From contig NZ_JAIVAJ010000005.1 in the NCBI RefSeq assembly GCF_020171725.1, positions 62,001 through 126,000 on the forward strand: a DNA stretch of 64,000 bases. The letters run 5' to 3'. This DNA is from Halobacillus litoralis (GTDB lineage: Bacteria; Bacillota; Bacilli; Bacillales; Halobacillaceae). Numbering within the stretch: position 1 is the first letter of the stretch; the number at the start of each line of letters is the position of its first letter. The position numbers and the translations under genes were made by a program. The notes beneath the pieces were generated by a model. The model did no database searches. It saw nothing but the letters and a program-made list of their open reading frames with translations, and was not told where the DNA came from. Positions 43,224-52,409 of the stretch are shown here, one piece after another.

Positions 43224-44546
43224 TCATCCCTTCTCTTCGTATCTCCAAGGGTAGTCATCCCGCTCGGAGAACAAATATTTTTGCTGCTTTCTGTCACTCA
43301 CTTTTTTCCTGCGTGCCGGCAGCATACTTCCCTGGATCGCCCTGTCGATGAGACTGAAATCCCAGCGCCCGAGTCCAGCAATATTGAGCATTTGTTTCAC
43401 GTGGAGTTGATCATCATCATAGATGCGCTGCACCGCTTTCGTACGAAACTTCCTCCAAAGCTCGAATCGGAAAGAATAAACAAGTGCGGACAAATGGCTT
43501 AAGTTAAGGAGGAAAGATACGCGTGGTTTGCGGACATCTTCATAATAATGGAGGTATTGTTCATACGGCTTCCCCTCTTCCTTGCACCAGGCCAGCAGTT
43601 CGCCTAGAACGTCTGCATCCTGGACAGCGAGATTCATCCCTTCCCCGGCCATCGGGTGCACGGTGTGCGCGGCATCACCAATGATGGCTAGGTTGCCTGC
43701 ATAATAGTGGTCGACGTGATAGGTGAACGGAATCATCAGCTGTACCGTCTTCCAATCCGTAATCGCCTTCACACCGTCAGCAAGCTCAGGCTCCAGCTCT
43801 CCGTATGCCTGATACAAATATTCAAGCCCCTTTTCCTTAATCGTCTTGTACTCCCCCGCTTTAATGAGAAAAACCGTGCGAACTTCATTGTCCGGCAGCG
43901 GAAACAGTCCGAGAAAGCAGGTAGACGTCGTAATGATTTTCCCTTTTGTAAAATCTTCAGGTCTTGGAATGGTGACGGTTAAGAAATGGTGATTGTAATC
44001 GGTACGCTCCACCTTTACATTCATCGCATCCCTAGTAGGGGAACTTCGTCCTTCCGCTCCGACATAGACCTGCGCTTCGACGTAGATGATTTCCTTGCCC
44101 TGTTTCACTTTGGCGACACCATTTTCGAAGCCTAAGAAGCGTGCTCCTTTCAAATAATGAAAGTACTCCTCATAGGACTTTCCTTTGTTACGTAAAATGG
44201 CTTTCGTCTTTTCATGCGGCACCATGAGAGAATGATCATATCTGCTTGCCACCCGTCCGTAATCAAGCTCTGTGAGATTGATTTCAACCGGCGTCTGATG
44301 GGGCCTGCGATGGATCTCTTGGAACCTGAGCTGGTCGAGCACGTGTCCACATGCCTCGATTTCATCAATCACACCAAGGTCCTCTAATATGGCAAGTGTC
44401 TTAGGCTGCAATAGTTCTCCTTTATAGACCGGTGATTCTTTCGTCAGCTGCTCTGCGATCGTCACGTGAACGCCACGGCTCGCGAGCTTGGCAGCAAGCA
44501 TCAGGCCTCCGACTCCACCCCCGGCGACAAAGACTTCCGTTTTCAC
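43224..44546 (-). CDS. FAD-dependent monooxygenase (UbiH/PHBH fold)
   Basis: A 440-residue flavoprotein. The dinucleotide site is VAGGGVGGLMLAAKLASRG, followed by the mid motif YVGAEGRSSPTRDAM and the FAD motif GDAAHTVHPMAGEGMNLAV (about 285-303). The family hydroxylates or epoxidises aromatic and isoprenoid compounds. The hydrophobic, basic C-terminal 70 residues may bind membrane. The gene is absent from this position in B. subtilis, so the pair is an insertion next to fabZ. The substrate is unknown; a quinone- or polyketide-like compound is possible. Confidence 0.87.
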   Translation of the reverse strand: MKTEVFVAGGGVGGLMLAAKLASRGVHVTIAEQLTKESPVYKGELLQPKTLAILEDLGVIDEIEACGHVLDQLRFQEIHRRPHQTPVEINLTELDYGRVASRYDHSLMVPHEKTKAILRNKGKSYEEYFHYLKGARFLGFENGVAKVKQGKEIIYVEAQVYVGAEGRSSPTRDAMNVKVERTDYNHHFLTVTIPRPEDFTKGKIITTSTCFLGLFPLPDNEVRTVFLIKAGEYKTIKEKGLEYLYQAYGELEPELADGVKAITDWKTVQLMIPFTYHVDHYYAGNLAIIGDAAHTVHPMAGEGMNLAVQDADVLGELLAWCKEEGKPYEQYLHYYEDVRKPRVSFLLNLSHLSALVYSFRFELWRKFRTKAVQRIYDDDQLHVKQMLNIAGLGRWDFSLIDRAIQGSMLPARRKKVSDRKQQKYLFSERDDYPWRYEEKG

Positions 44547-44643
44547 CTCGTATTCCCTCCCCCTCTTACGACATCGATTACTATCTTTACATAATTCCCT
44601 GATTTCACAGTTGGAAACATACTGAAGGGGGTTTCAGACATAT

Positions 44644-44674
44644 AAAAAAACACGAGCCGGCGATCGACTCGTGT
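44644..44674 (-). terminator. Terminator of the mbl-flhO-flhP-EpuA-like unit
   Basis: ACACGAG (44650-44656) pairs with CTCGTGT (44668-44674), extended by further pairs. Seven T follow on the minus strand. Confidence 0.85.
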
Positions 44675-44713
44675 CATGAAGGACTTCTTTCTCACATAGA
44701 GTAGAAGTACAAG

Positions 44714-45025
44714 CTATTCGGTTTTGGTGACAATGTCAATTATGTGCTGCCACGTTTCCCACTGAAGGGCATCGGTTGGATTGCCATCCCCGATGATGCC
44801 ATATCCGACCATTGCTCCCAAGATCAAAGCAAGCGCGCTGAGAAGAACAATGATAATGATACGGAGCCAAATCGGAAGAATACGACGACGGCCTTTTCTT
44901 GTTTTCTTTTCTTTCTTACCTTTGGCCGGCTTCTTCTCCTTTTTCGCTGCTACCTTCTCTTGCTGCTTACGCTCTTTCTCTTCTCGACGTGTCTTGTTTT
45001 TCTCGGATTTAGGATCTGTTGCCAT
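44714..45025 (-). CDS. EpuA-like small membrane protein
   Basis: A 103-residue protein. About 55 N-terminal residues are Lys/Glu-rich and likely disordered. One membrane helix follows (WLRIIIIVLLSALALILGAM), then GYGIIGDGNPTDAL and a short outer tail. This matches the EpuA family, often labelled RNA polymerase beta subunit in databases. That label is misleading, since it has no resemblance to RpoB. The ATG at 45025 is ten bases after AAGGAG. It ends the flagellar pair transcript. Confidence 0.8.
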   Translation of the reverse strand: MATDPKSEKNKTRREEKERKQQEKVAAKKEKKPAKGKKEKKTRKGRRRILPIWLRIIIIVLLSALALILGAMVGYGIIGDGNPTDALQWETWQHIIDIVTKTE

Positions 45026-45044
45026 GGTCGTCAAACTCCTTATA

Positions 45045-45866
45045 TTATGATCTCAATTGATTGACAAGCCCCATCATCTGATCACTTGTCGAAATGGATT
45101 TCGCGTTGAATTGATAAGCACGCTGGGCCATAAGCAAGTCGGTCAATTCTTTTTGAATCTCTACATTGGAAGCTTCCAGTGTCTGGCTCTGCATTTGCTG
45201 GTCATCAAACGCCACATCTGCAAAAATGCCATCGTCCGGAATGTTGTCAGGGATGCGGAACCGGTTCTGCCCCGCTGCCTCAAGAATACGCGGACGGACC
45301 GCCTCTACAACATCCAGTTGAGCTTCAATCTCCTGCTGCTCTCCACGCGTAATGGATAGTCCACCATTTTCCGTAATCGAAATGCCATCGAACCCTTCTT
45401 CAATCGCAATCGGATCGCCGTCTTCCCCGATGACAGGGTAACCATCCGCATTGGTCAAGAGAAGCTGTCCGTTATCAAGCGGATTCAAATAAAAATTCCC
45501 CGCACGCGTGTACTGCGTTTCTGTTCCCTCTTCTGTCGGCACTTGCACTTGGAATAGCTGATTATCCCCAAGAAGCGCGACATCAAGCTCACGCCCGGTG
45601 TTTTGAAGGCTTCCCTGGCTGAGGTTCAGGTTCGTATGCCCGAGCTGTGCGCCCGTTCCAATACGGATGCCGTCCGGTGTAATACGATTTCGCTCTGCGC
45701 TTTCATCGTCCAGGTTATCAATCTGCTGCACCAGCAGGGAAGAGAAGTTCGAATTCCGGCTCTTGTAACCGGTCGTATTCGTGTTGGCGAGGTTGTTCCC
45801 AATCAAATCGAGTTTCTGCTGCAGTTGTCCCATTGTGACAGATGCTTGGATCATAGAAAGATTCAT
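45045..45866 (-). CDS. flhP: Flagellar hook-basal body protein FlhP
   Basis: A 273-residue FlgG/FlgF-type rod protein. The N-terminal conserved stretch KLDLIGNNLANTNTTGYK and the C-terminal SNVEIQKELTDLLMAQRAYQ form the paired coiled-coil ends of axial flagellar proteins. The middle holds FlgG-like YTRAGNFYLN. It is secreted by the flagellar export apparatus. It follows flhO by 12 bp, in the same order as Bacillus. Confidence 0.93.
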   Translation of the reverse strand: MNLSMIQASVTMGQLQQKLDLIGNNLANTNTTGYKSRNSNFSSLLVQQIDNLDDESAERNRITPDGIRIGTGAQLGHTNLNLSQGSLQNTGRELDVALLGDNQLFQVQVPTEEGTETQYTRAGNFYLNPLDNGQLLLTNADGYPVIGEDGDPIAIEEGFDGISITENGGLSITRGEQQEIEAQLDVVEAVRPRILEAAGQNRFRIPDNIPDDGIFADVAFDDQQMQSQTLEASNVEIQKELTDLLMAQRAYQFNAKSISTSDQMMGLVNQLRS

Positions 45867-45878
45867 GGTAGGGCCTCC

Positions 45879-46703
45879 TTATCGAAGTCTTCCGATTTCT
45901 GTTACGGTTTTTTGAAGACTTTGGTCATACGCTTTTAACACACGTTGATTCAATTCGAACGTTCTGTATGTATTCATCATTTCGGTCATCGTTCTCGCTG
46001 GGTCGACGTTAGAGCCCTCCAACACATTCTGACGGATCGCGAACGCTGTGTCAGGGTTTGCCCGTGCATCGACAAGCGGCGCTGCCTCTTCTCCAGGCTG
46101 ATACACATCATTTCCCTGCTTCACCATGTCCGGTGCATTCGGTGAATAGGATAGACCAAGTGGAATCTCTTGTCCGTCGATATTCAGCACACCGTCATCT
46201 GAAACGTCAAATTCCATGCCCCCAGTATTGACCGGGTTGCCTGCGTCATCCAGCACGTAATACCCCTGGTTTGTCGTCAAGAAGCCTTCGTTATCCACTG
46301 TGAAGTTGCCGTTACGCGTATAACGGGCTTCGCCGGCTTCATTTTGAACATCGAAAAAGACAGCACCGGCTTCATCGGGTACTTCGCCTTGAAGAATCGC
46401 CATATCGGTGGAAACGCCCGTTTCACGCAGGTCTCCCTGCGTGAAGGACGGTACCGTTTCCTGAAGGTACACACCAGTGTTAAGGGATCCAATTCCGTGT
46501 CTGACAGGCAGGTTAAGCCCTTCCTTCGTCGGAATGCGCTTCGACCCCATCTGTTCGATCAACAGCTCGGGAAAAGCACGCATCGTTCCTTGATCCGCTT
46601 TGTACCCTGGCGTATAAGCATTCGCCATGTTATTCGACAATGTTTCCTGCATTCGCTGGTTCGCTTTCATCCCTGAAGCTGCGGTATAGAATCCTCGTAA
46701 CAA
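45879..46703 (-). CDS. flhO: Flagellar hook-basal body protein FlhO
   Basis: A 274-residue homologue of FlhP. It starts with a TTG (ten bases after AAAGGAG), giving LRGFYTAASGMKANQRMQ, then ETLSNNMANAYTPGYK. It ends with EGSNVDPARTMTEMMNTYRTF and the usual C-terminal helix. With FlhP it forms part of the flagellar rod. It follows mbl. Confidence 0.93.
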   Translation of the reverse strand: MLRGFYTAASGMKANQRMQETLSNNMANAYTPGYKADQGTMRAFPELLIEQMGSKRIPTKEGLNLPVRHGIGSLNTGVYLQETVPSFTQGDLRETGVSTDMAILQGEVPDEAGAVFFDVQNEAGEARYTRNGNFTVDNEGFLTTNQGYYVLDDAGNPVNTGGMEFDVSDDGVLNIDGQEIPLGLSYSPNAPDMVKQGNDVYQPGEEAAPLVDARANPDTAFAIRQNVLEGSNVDPARTMTEMMNTYRTFELNQRVLKAYDQSLQKTVTEIGRLR

Positions 46704-46769
46704 CGGTGATCGCTCCTTTAGTTATGTATGAAAGGCTGTCCGTTCAAGAACGGCCGCCTTTTTTCCTGT

Positions 46770-47771
46770 TTATAATGATCTGGAAGAAACTCGCTTATCC
46801 AAGTTCTCAAGCATGATGCCTGTTCCTGTCGCGACACAGTCCATCGGAGACTCTGCTACGAGAACAGGGACCTTCAACTCTTCTGCAAGCAGCTGATCGA
46901 TGCCGTGAAGCAATGCTCCACCGCCGGTCATAATGACACCACGGTCGATGATATCGGCAGAAAGTTCAGGTGGTGTGCGCTCCAGCACCTGCTTCGCTGC
47001 TTGAACGATCACCTGTACGGATTCTCTCAATGAACGCTCGACTTCTTCAGAATTCACCGTAATCGTGCGCGGCAATCCTGATACCATGTCACGGCCGCGA
47101 ATCTCGATCTCTTCCTGACGAGAACCAGGGAAGACCGTCGCCACCTTGATCTTGATGTCTTCTGCCGTACGCTCACCAATGAGGAGCTTATACTCTTTCT
47201 TGATGTATTGAAGAATTTCGTGGTCGAACTTATCTCCGGCCATTTTGATCGAAGAAGCGGTTACGATATCACCCATGGAAAGGACCGCAACATCCGTCGT
47301 TCCACCACCGATGTCTACGACCATATTCCCGCTCGGCTGGAATATGTCCATGCCCGCGCCGATCGCAGCCACTTTCGGCTCTTCTTCTAAAATGACGTTC
47401 TTACCACCTGATTTTTCAGCCGCTTCTTTGATCGCCTTCTGCTCGACCTTCGTAATGTTCGTCGGACAGCAGATCAACATGCGTGGCTTCGACAAAAATC
47501 CGCGTACGTTCGTTTTTTGGATGAAGTGCTTCAGCATCGCTTCTGTCACGTCGAAATCGGCAATGACGCCATCTTTCAATGGGCGCATCGCTTCGATGTT
47601 TCCAGGCGTACGTCCAACCATACGACGGGCTTCTTCACCTACTTCAAGCACTTTGCCCGTATTACGGTCCATCGCAACGACAGAAGGTTCGTTCAGCACG
47701 ATCCCTTTTCCTTTTACATGTATCAGTACGTTAGCCGTACCTAAGTCAATTCCGATATCTCTTGCGAACAT
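46770..47771 (-). CDS. mbl: MreB-like cell-shape protein Mbl
   Basis: A 333-residue actin-like ATPase. Phosphate loops are GIDLGTANVLIHVKGKGI and VDIGGGTTDVAVLS, with adenosine motif VIMTGGGALLHGID. The neighbours flhO/flhP and spoIIID assign it to Mbl rather than MreB or MreBH. It forms membrane filaments that direct cylindrical wall synthesis. Confidence 0.95.
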   Translation of the reverse strand: MFARDIGIDLGTANVLIHVKGKGIVLNEPSVVAMDRNTGKVLEVGEEARRMVGRTPGNIEAMRPLKDGVIADFDVTEAMLKHFIQKTNVRGFLSKPRMLICCPTNITKVEQKAIKEAAEKSGGKNVILEEEPKVAAIGAGMDIFQPSGNMVVDIGGGTTDVAVLSMGDIVTASSIKMAGDKFDHEILQYIKKEYKLLIGERTAEDIKIKVATVFPGSRQEEIEIRGRDMVSGLPRTITVNSEEVERSLRESVQVIVQAAKQVLERTPPELSADIIDRGVIMTGGGALLHGIDQLLAEELKVPVLVAESPMDCVATGTGIMLENLDKRVSSRSL

Positions 47772-47985
47772 GTCCTGTAGATCCTCCCTATTGTGAAAAC
47801 AGTCCTATTGCTATTTATCATTCATCAAATCTTCGTTTTTTAGTCGACTTGCAGCTCAATTCCTCACCTGAGCATACAAACATATCTAATTCTATATTCT
47901 ATCACAAGATTACGACATTCGTCTTACTTGAAAAGAAAAAAGTTCCTATATATCGAGGATTTGTGACAAAGGAAGGATCGTACAA

Positions 47986-48258
47986 TCAGGCAGTGGGTTC
48001 AGCAGCCGGCTCATCTGTCCTGTATTTCTTTCGTGTCGCTTCTCCACCGCGGAGGTGTCGAATTTCTTTGTGGTAATCAAGGATCTTCTTAACTTCCTTC
48101 GCAAGCTCAGGATTCACCTCTGGAAGCCGCTCCGTCAAATCCTTGTGTACCGTACTCTTAGATACTCCGAATTCCTTTGCAATCACCCGTACCGTCTTCT
48201 TTGTTTCAATCACGTGCTCTCCAATCTTGATGGTCCTCTCTTTGATGTAATCATGCAC
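47986..48258 (-). CDS. spoIIID: Sporulation transcriptional regulator SpoIIID
   Basis: A 90-residue DNA-binding protein of the mother cell. The start is a GTG at 48258, eight bases after AGGAGG, giving HDYIKERTIKIGEHVIETKK; a frame extending 33 residues further is not supported. The HTH contains TVRVIAKEFGVSKSTVHKDL, then NPELAKEVKKILDYHKEIRH and LRGGEATRKKY, the basic C-terminal tail. It activates or represses many sigma-E genes. Confidence 0.95.
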   Translation of the reverse strand: MHDYIKERTIKIGEHVIETKKTVRVIAKEFGVSKSTVHKDLTERLPEVNPELAKEVKKILDYHKEIRHLRGGEATRKKYRTDEPAAEPTA

Positions 48259-48552
48259 TCCACTCGCCTCCTGTGATTGACTATCCAAGGGGGTGGGTTC
48301 ATAAGGGAAAGCGTTTCTGTCATTAAATCTGTGTGGGTTTCTCTTGATGTTTGTCATGGTGAAAGACCCTGGATGCTACCGAGTGCTCGGTTATCTTCAT
48401 TGTATTAATAAAGATTTGGAGTTATGCCATTTATGTAGAACAGGGGTTTATGCGGGGTCGAGGGACAGGCTTCTCTTTTCAGAAGAGGTGGTCTGTTCGA
48501 ATTGGGCTTGGGGCTGCTATTGGGACTGATGATCAGAGGCAAAAGGCTTCGC

Positions 48553-48820
48553 TGTCCCATTAATCTTTTATTGGGACAGCCCCGGCCTTCATGCGGCGGC
48601 TCCTTGTCCCATTTATCCTTTTTCGGGACAGCCCCAGACCTCATGCGGCGGCTCCCTGTCTCATTTAGCTTTTATCAGGACAACCCCGACCTTCATCCGG
48701 CTGCTCCTTGTCCCATTTATCCTTTATTGGGACAGCCCCAGGTCTCATACCGCGCCCCCTTGTCCCATTTAGCTTTTATCAGGACAACCTCCCCTCCGAG
48801 CATCTTCTCCCTGTCCCAAT
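48553..48820. repeat. Tandem array, 52-bp units
   Basis: Units start at 48553, 48605, 48657, 48709 and 48761, with a partial one at 48812. Each begins TGTCCCATT and has (T/C)GGGACA about 20 bases later, so each forms a hairpin, followed by CCCC and CGGCGGCTCC. Units 3 and 5 carry AGGACAA in place of GGGACAG. It lies between the spoIIQ terminator and the spoIIID upstream region. The remaining sequence from 48259 to 48552 shows no gene. Confidence 0.9.
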
Positions 48821-48840
48821 CATCCAGAACCATCAAAAAA

Positions 48841-48875
48841 AACAAAAAAAATGAGGGTAAAGATACCCTCATTTT
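48841..48875 (-). terminator. Terminator of spoIIQ
   Basis: AAAATGAGGGTA (48848-48859) pairs perfectly with TACCCTCATTTT (48864-48875). T-runs follow on the minus strand. The stem overlaps the spoIIQ TAA. Confidence 0.92.
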
Positions 48876-49779
48876 AAGCTTGGAATGTTGAGATTGATGA
48901 TGCGCTGTCTTCTTCTGGAGTTGGCTGCTCTTCTGATTCAGATGGCTCTTCAGATGGTGTGCCTTCTTCGTCTTCATCGACAGCAGGCGTGTTATCCTGA
49001 GCATCTTCATCTTCTGCGCCGTCTTCATTCATTGGCGTGTTGTCTTGAGCTCCTTCTTCCTCTTCTCCTTGTTCAGCACCGTCTTTGATTTTGCTGACTG
49101 GCTGTCCGAAGAAGTTTTCAGGGTTGACAGGCTCGCCGGCAGCGCGTACTTCAAAGTGTACGTGAACGCCGCTTGCTTGTCCGAAAGAGTTGCTTCCTGC
49201 AGTTCCAAGAACATCACCTTGAGTGACTTCTGCTCCTGTTTCTACTTGGACTTGGTCAAGACTTGCATAGACTGTTGAAACTTCACCATCGTGGGAAAGT
49301 TCGATTACGTTTCCGTAAAGTGGATCTTCTTTGATCTCCGTAACAGTACCGGACATAGCGGCTGTTACTTCGAAAGCTTCTCCGTCTTCACGTGTGATAT
49401 CTACGCCTTCACTTTGGTAATACTTATTGTTGTATAGAACCAGTGCACTTTCTTGGTCTGCTTCTGAAGCGTCGTAGTCATAGAATTTCGTTACGATGGA
49501 AGCTGCTGCTTCATCTACAACTGGCATTTGCAGGTTCTCTTCCTGCTCCATGACCGGTACCGACTCTTCTTGCGTATTGTTTGTCAGGATTTCGTCTTCA
49601 ACTTGTGTGTCAGGTTCATCCGCGACTTGGTCTAAGTTATCAGCACCCTGTTGATACCAAAACACTCCGACTAACACCAATGCAGCTACGGACAGATACA
49701 AAGCTGGATACAACCACTTCTTGCGCATCAAGCGTTTAAACTTTAATTTAGTCACGCTCTTTTTTTCTTCCTCTCTCAT
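48874..49779 (-). CDS. spoIIQ: Forespore engulfment protein SpoIIQ
   Basis: A 301-residue forespore membrane protein. A single helix (about 26-44) is followed by an extracytoplasmic M23/LytM domain (about 90-230) and an acidic, Pro/Glu-rich tail (about 230-301). The second metal His motif HVHFEVR is present. The first Zn-binding His is replaced by Ser (SEGVD instead of HxGxD), as in B. subtilis SpoIIQ. It is therefore probably a non-catalytic partner of SpoIIIAH. The ATG at 49779 follows GAGGTGATGAAC. A sigma-F-like promoter precedes it. Confidence 0.95.
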   Translation of the reverse strand: MREEEKKSVTKLKFKRLMRKKWLYPALYLSVAALVLVGVFWYQQGADNLDQVADEPDTQVEDEILTNNTQEESVPVMEQEENLQMPVVDEAAASIVTKFYDYDASEADQESALVLYNNKYYQSEGVDITREDGEAFEVTAAMSGTVTEIKEDPLYGNVIELSHDGEVSTVYASLDQVQVETGAEVTQGDVLGTAGSNSFGQASGVHVHFEVRAAGEPVNPENFFGQPVSKIKDGAEQGEEEEGAQDNTPMNEDGAEDEDAQDNTPAVDEDEEGTPSEEPSESEEQPTPEEDSASSISTFQA

Positions 49780-49797
49780 GTTCATCACCTCAAAAAT

Positions 49798-49827
49798 CAT
49801 TCTGAACACTTTAGAGGGAATCTATAC
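49798..49827 (-). promoter_or_regulatory. Sigma-F promoter of spoIIQ
   Basis: On the minus strand GTATA (49827-49823) is followed after 15 bases by GTTCAGAATG (49807-49798). That matches GYRTA-N15-GGNNANAMTR except at the second -10 base. Forespore expression by sigma-F is the known control of spoIIQ. Confidence 0.65.
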
Positions 49828-49845
49828 ATGAAGTGGAAAATTTTT

Positions 49846-49884
49846 ATAAAAAATGCCGGGTGACTGCTTCTGCACCCGGCATTT
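49846..49884 (-). terminator. Terminator of spoIID
   Basis: AAATGCCGGGTG (49851-49862) pairs with CACCCGGCATTT (49873-49884). TTTTATAAAAATTTT follows on the minus strand. Confidence 0.9.
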
Positions 49885-49887
49885 CCG

Positions 49888-50883
49888 TTATTTCAAAGAT
49901 GCTGTCTGCGTACTGACTGGGGAGATTTCGATCCCTTTGTAATAGTGCTTCACGATATCTTTGTAGCTTTTTCCTGACAGCGCCATTCCGTTCGCCCCAT
50001 ACTGACTCATCCCTACACCATGGCCATAGCCCTTCGTTGTAAAAATGATGTGATCGCCTTTTTGTTGAATGGAGAAATCGCTGGATTTCAGGTCGAATGC
50101 TTCACGGATTTCTCGTCCTGTGAACGTCTTGTCTCCGAAGTGCACTTCATCCACCCGGTTCCCCTCTGTTTTCGTAAGGGTCGTATTCGAAATGGAGGAG
50201 ATGCCGAGAGCCGCCTCTAGCTCGACAGACGTAATGATCTTCTGGTCGTTAAACTTCGGTGAGGTTTCATCCCACGGACTTTCGACGCTTTTCAAATACG
50301 GAATTTCACTCTCCCAATAATCTTCTGCGTTTTCAGTGAATCCGTTACTTGTTGAAAAAAAGGCAGCGGTAATCGGCTCAGAGTTGTACGTCATGATCTC
50401 TCCTGACGTTTCCTGGACAGCCTGGTTGATTCTTTTCATATTGGATGCGTATTGCTCCTGCCACAATTGTCTGAGTTCTTCATCGTTCTTATAGACCTGA
50501 TGTTGAACGGTGTCGGTCACGTCTGCTGATTCTGAAATCGATTCGCCGTTGACCAAGTGGCGAATGATGTAGGTTCTGGCAGCCAAGGACTGGGCTTTCA
50601 ACGCTTCTAACTCGAAGTTCGCCGGCATTTCGGACGCAACGACTCTTGAGACGTACTTCTCGAGCGGTACTTCCTCTACCTTTCCACTCTCTCGTAATAC
50701 CTTAACGGAAAAAGGAGATAGGTTCGATGGGATGTCTTCCACTTGGAACTCTTGAGGCGTTTCGCGAACTTGAGCCGTATCGCCTGACTCGGTGAATGGT
50801 ACGACAATTAATGTAGGAATGATGAGTATGGCCATAAACAGGCCACCGACCGCGATGATTCCTATCCAATTTTCTCTTTTCAT
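49888..50883 (-). CDS. spoIID: Stage II sporulation protein D (lytic transglycosylase)
   Basis: A 331-residue membrane-anchored peptidoglycan hydrolase for engulfment. One N-terminal helix (about 8-29) is followed by the SpoIID fold. The catalytic Glu is in VVASEMPANFELEALKAQSL, and SLAARTYI and GHGVGMSQYGANGMA are family marks. I use ATG 50883, six bases after GGGAGG; the ATG at 50889 directly abuts it. It works with SpoIIM and SpoIIP, encoded elsewhere. Confidence 0.95.
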   Translation of the reverse strand: MKRENWIGIIAVGGLFMAILIIPTLIVVPFTESGDTAQVRETPQEFQVEDIPSNLSPFSVKVLRESGKVEEVPLEKYVSRVVASEMPANFELEALKAQSLAARTYIIRHLVNGESISESADVTDTVQHQVYKNDEELRQLWQEQYASNMKRINQAVQETSGEIMTYNSEPITAAFFSTSNGFTENAEDYWESEIPYLKSVESPWDETSPKFNDQKIITSVELEAALGISSISNTTLTKTEGNRVDEVHFGDKTFTGREIREAFDLKSSDFSIQQKGDHIIFTTKGYGHGVGMSQYGANGMALSGKSYKDIVKHYYKGIEISPVSTQTASLK

Positions 50884-51004
50884 TCGCATCCTCCCTGGCT
50901 AAGAATCGAGGGAACAACCCTCTAGTAAATATATATCCACGAGAGTCGGATGATAGAACCTTCTGAGAGAAAAATGCTTCACGCTTTTCAAGGTCCCTGA
51001 GAAA

Positions 51005-51051
51005 AAATAAAAAAGCCTGCCTATTTCACAATTGCGTGAAATAGACAGGCT
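51005..51051 (-). terminator. Terminator of murA
   Basis: AGCCTG-CTATTTCAC (51014-51029) pairs with GTGAAATAG-CAGGCT (51036-51051), one mismatch. T-runs follow on the minus strand. Confidence 0.9.
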
Positions 51052-51064
51052 CGGATTGAATACA

Positions 51065-52375
51065 TTATAAAGTCGATAGTGATTCGCTAGGCTCAAGTTC
51101 TTCTTGATACGATTCGACTTCGCTGACGCGCTCGATGTCGGCACCAAGCTGACGAAGCTTCTCTGTGAAGTTTACATACCCACGATCCAGATGCTTAAGC
51201 TCTGTTACGCGCGTATAGCCTTCAGAGACCAGCCCGGCTAAAACGAGGGCGGCTCCTGCACGAAGGTCCGTTGCGGCAACTTCTGCTCCTTGAAGGTCAG
51301 AAGGTCCTTCAACGATGACGCTGCGTCCTTCGATCTTCAAGTGTGCATTCATGCGGCGGAATTCCTCCACGTGCATGAAGCGGTTCTCGAATACCGTTTC
51401 TGTGATGACGCTCGTGCCTTGTGCACTCAACATAAGAGCCATCATCTGCGACTGCATATCCGTTGGGAATCCAGGGTGCGGCATGGTCTTGATGTCTGTT
51501 GCCTTCAACTTCTTCGGTCCGATGACACGAATACCATCGTTCTCTTCAGTGATTTTGACACCCATCTCTTCCATCTTAGAAATGACAGAACGGATGTGTT
51601 CAGGCATAGCACCTTCCACGAATACGTTCCCGCCTGTGATCGCTGCAGCAACCATGAAGGTTCCGATCTCAATACGGTCAGGAATAATCGTGTGTTCAGC
51701 ACCCGTAAGCTTTTCCACACCTTCGATCCGGATCGTTTCCGTTCCAGCTCCAACGATGCGTGCGCCCATCTTGTTCAAGTAGTTGGCAAGATCGACAATC
51801 TCAGGCTCTTTGGCACAGTTCTCAAGAATCGTTTTCCCTTCAGCTAGAGCTGCGGCCATCATGACGTTCTCAGTAGCACCTACACTTGGTACGTCAAAAT
51901 AAACCTTTGCTCCCTGTAAACGACCTTTTACATGCGCTTCGACATATCCATTTCCAACAGTGACTTCTGCGCCCATTGCTTCAAACCCTTTCAGGTGTTG
52001 GTCAATCGGGCGGGATCCAATGGCACAACCTCCAGGCATAGCGACCTTTGCATGACCATAGCGGGCCAAAAGCGGTCCCAGTACAAGAACAGAGGCACGC
52101 ATCTTGCGGACATATTCAATTGGGGCTTCTGTTTCCAACTGGTTAGAAGCATCTACTACAACTGTATTTCCTTCAACATGTACATCTGCATTCATATGTT
52201 TAATCACTTGATTAATTGTCGTAACATCTGCTAGTGCAGGTACATCATGCAAAACGCTTTTTCCTTCACTTGCGATTATACTTGCTGCGATGACAGGCAG
52301 TACGGCATTTTTGGCACCTTCTGCTTTCACAGAGCCATTCAGCTGCCTCCCACCACGGACGATGATTTTTTCCAA
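51065..52375 (-). CDS. murA: UDP-N-acetylglucosamine 1-carboxyvinyltransferase
   Basis: A 436-residue enzyme of the first committed step of peptidoglycan synthesis, joining PEP to UDP-GlcNAc. The catalytic Cys is in [36 protein letters not shown] and [16 protein letters not shown] are family marks. The start is TTG at 52375 behind GGAGGAG. The acidic C-terminal tail is slightly longer than usual. Its position beside ywmB and spoIID points to the MurAA form. Confidence 0.96.
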   Translation of the reverse strand: MEKIIVRGGRQLNGSVKAEGAKNAVLPVIAASIIASEGKSVLHDVPALADVTTINQVIKHMNADVHVEGNTVVVDASNQLETEAPIEYVRKMRASVLVLGPLLARYGHAKVAMPGGCAIGSRPIDQHLKGFEAMGAEVTVGNGYVEAHVKGRLQGAKVYFDVPSVGATENVMMAAALAEGKTILENCAKEPEIVDLANYLNKMGARIVGAGTETIRIEGVEKLTGAEHTIIPDRIEIGTFMVAAAITGGNVFVEGAMPEHIRSVISKMEEMGVKITEENDGIRVIGPKKLKATDIKTMPHPGFPTDMQSQMMALMLSAQGTSVITETVFENRFMHVEEFRRMNAHLKIEGRSVIVEGPSDLQGAEVAATDLRAGAALVLAGLVSEGYTRVTELKHLDRGYVNFTEKLRQLGADIERVSEVESYQEELEPSESLSTL

Positions 52376-52409
52376 GGTTCATTCTCCTCCGCGTCCTTAT
52401 TCATTACTA

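Noticed and set aside
44714..45025. RNA polymerase beta subunit
   Set aside because: Databases often give this name to EpuA-like proteins, but a 103-residue single-helix membrane protein cannot be RpoB.
46730..46762. Terminator between mbl and flhO
   Set aside because: The hairpin GGCTGTCCGTTC/GAACGGCCGCC has its T-run on the plus strand, where no gene would use it. flhO-flhP probably share the mbl transcript or have their own promoter.
48259..48357. 33-residue N-terminal extension of SpoIIID
   Set aside because: The family starts at (M/V)HDYIKERT, and AGGAGG lies correctly before GTG 48258.
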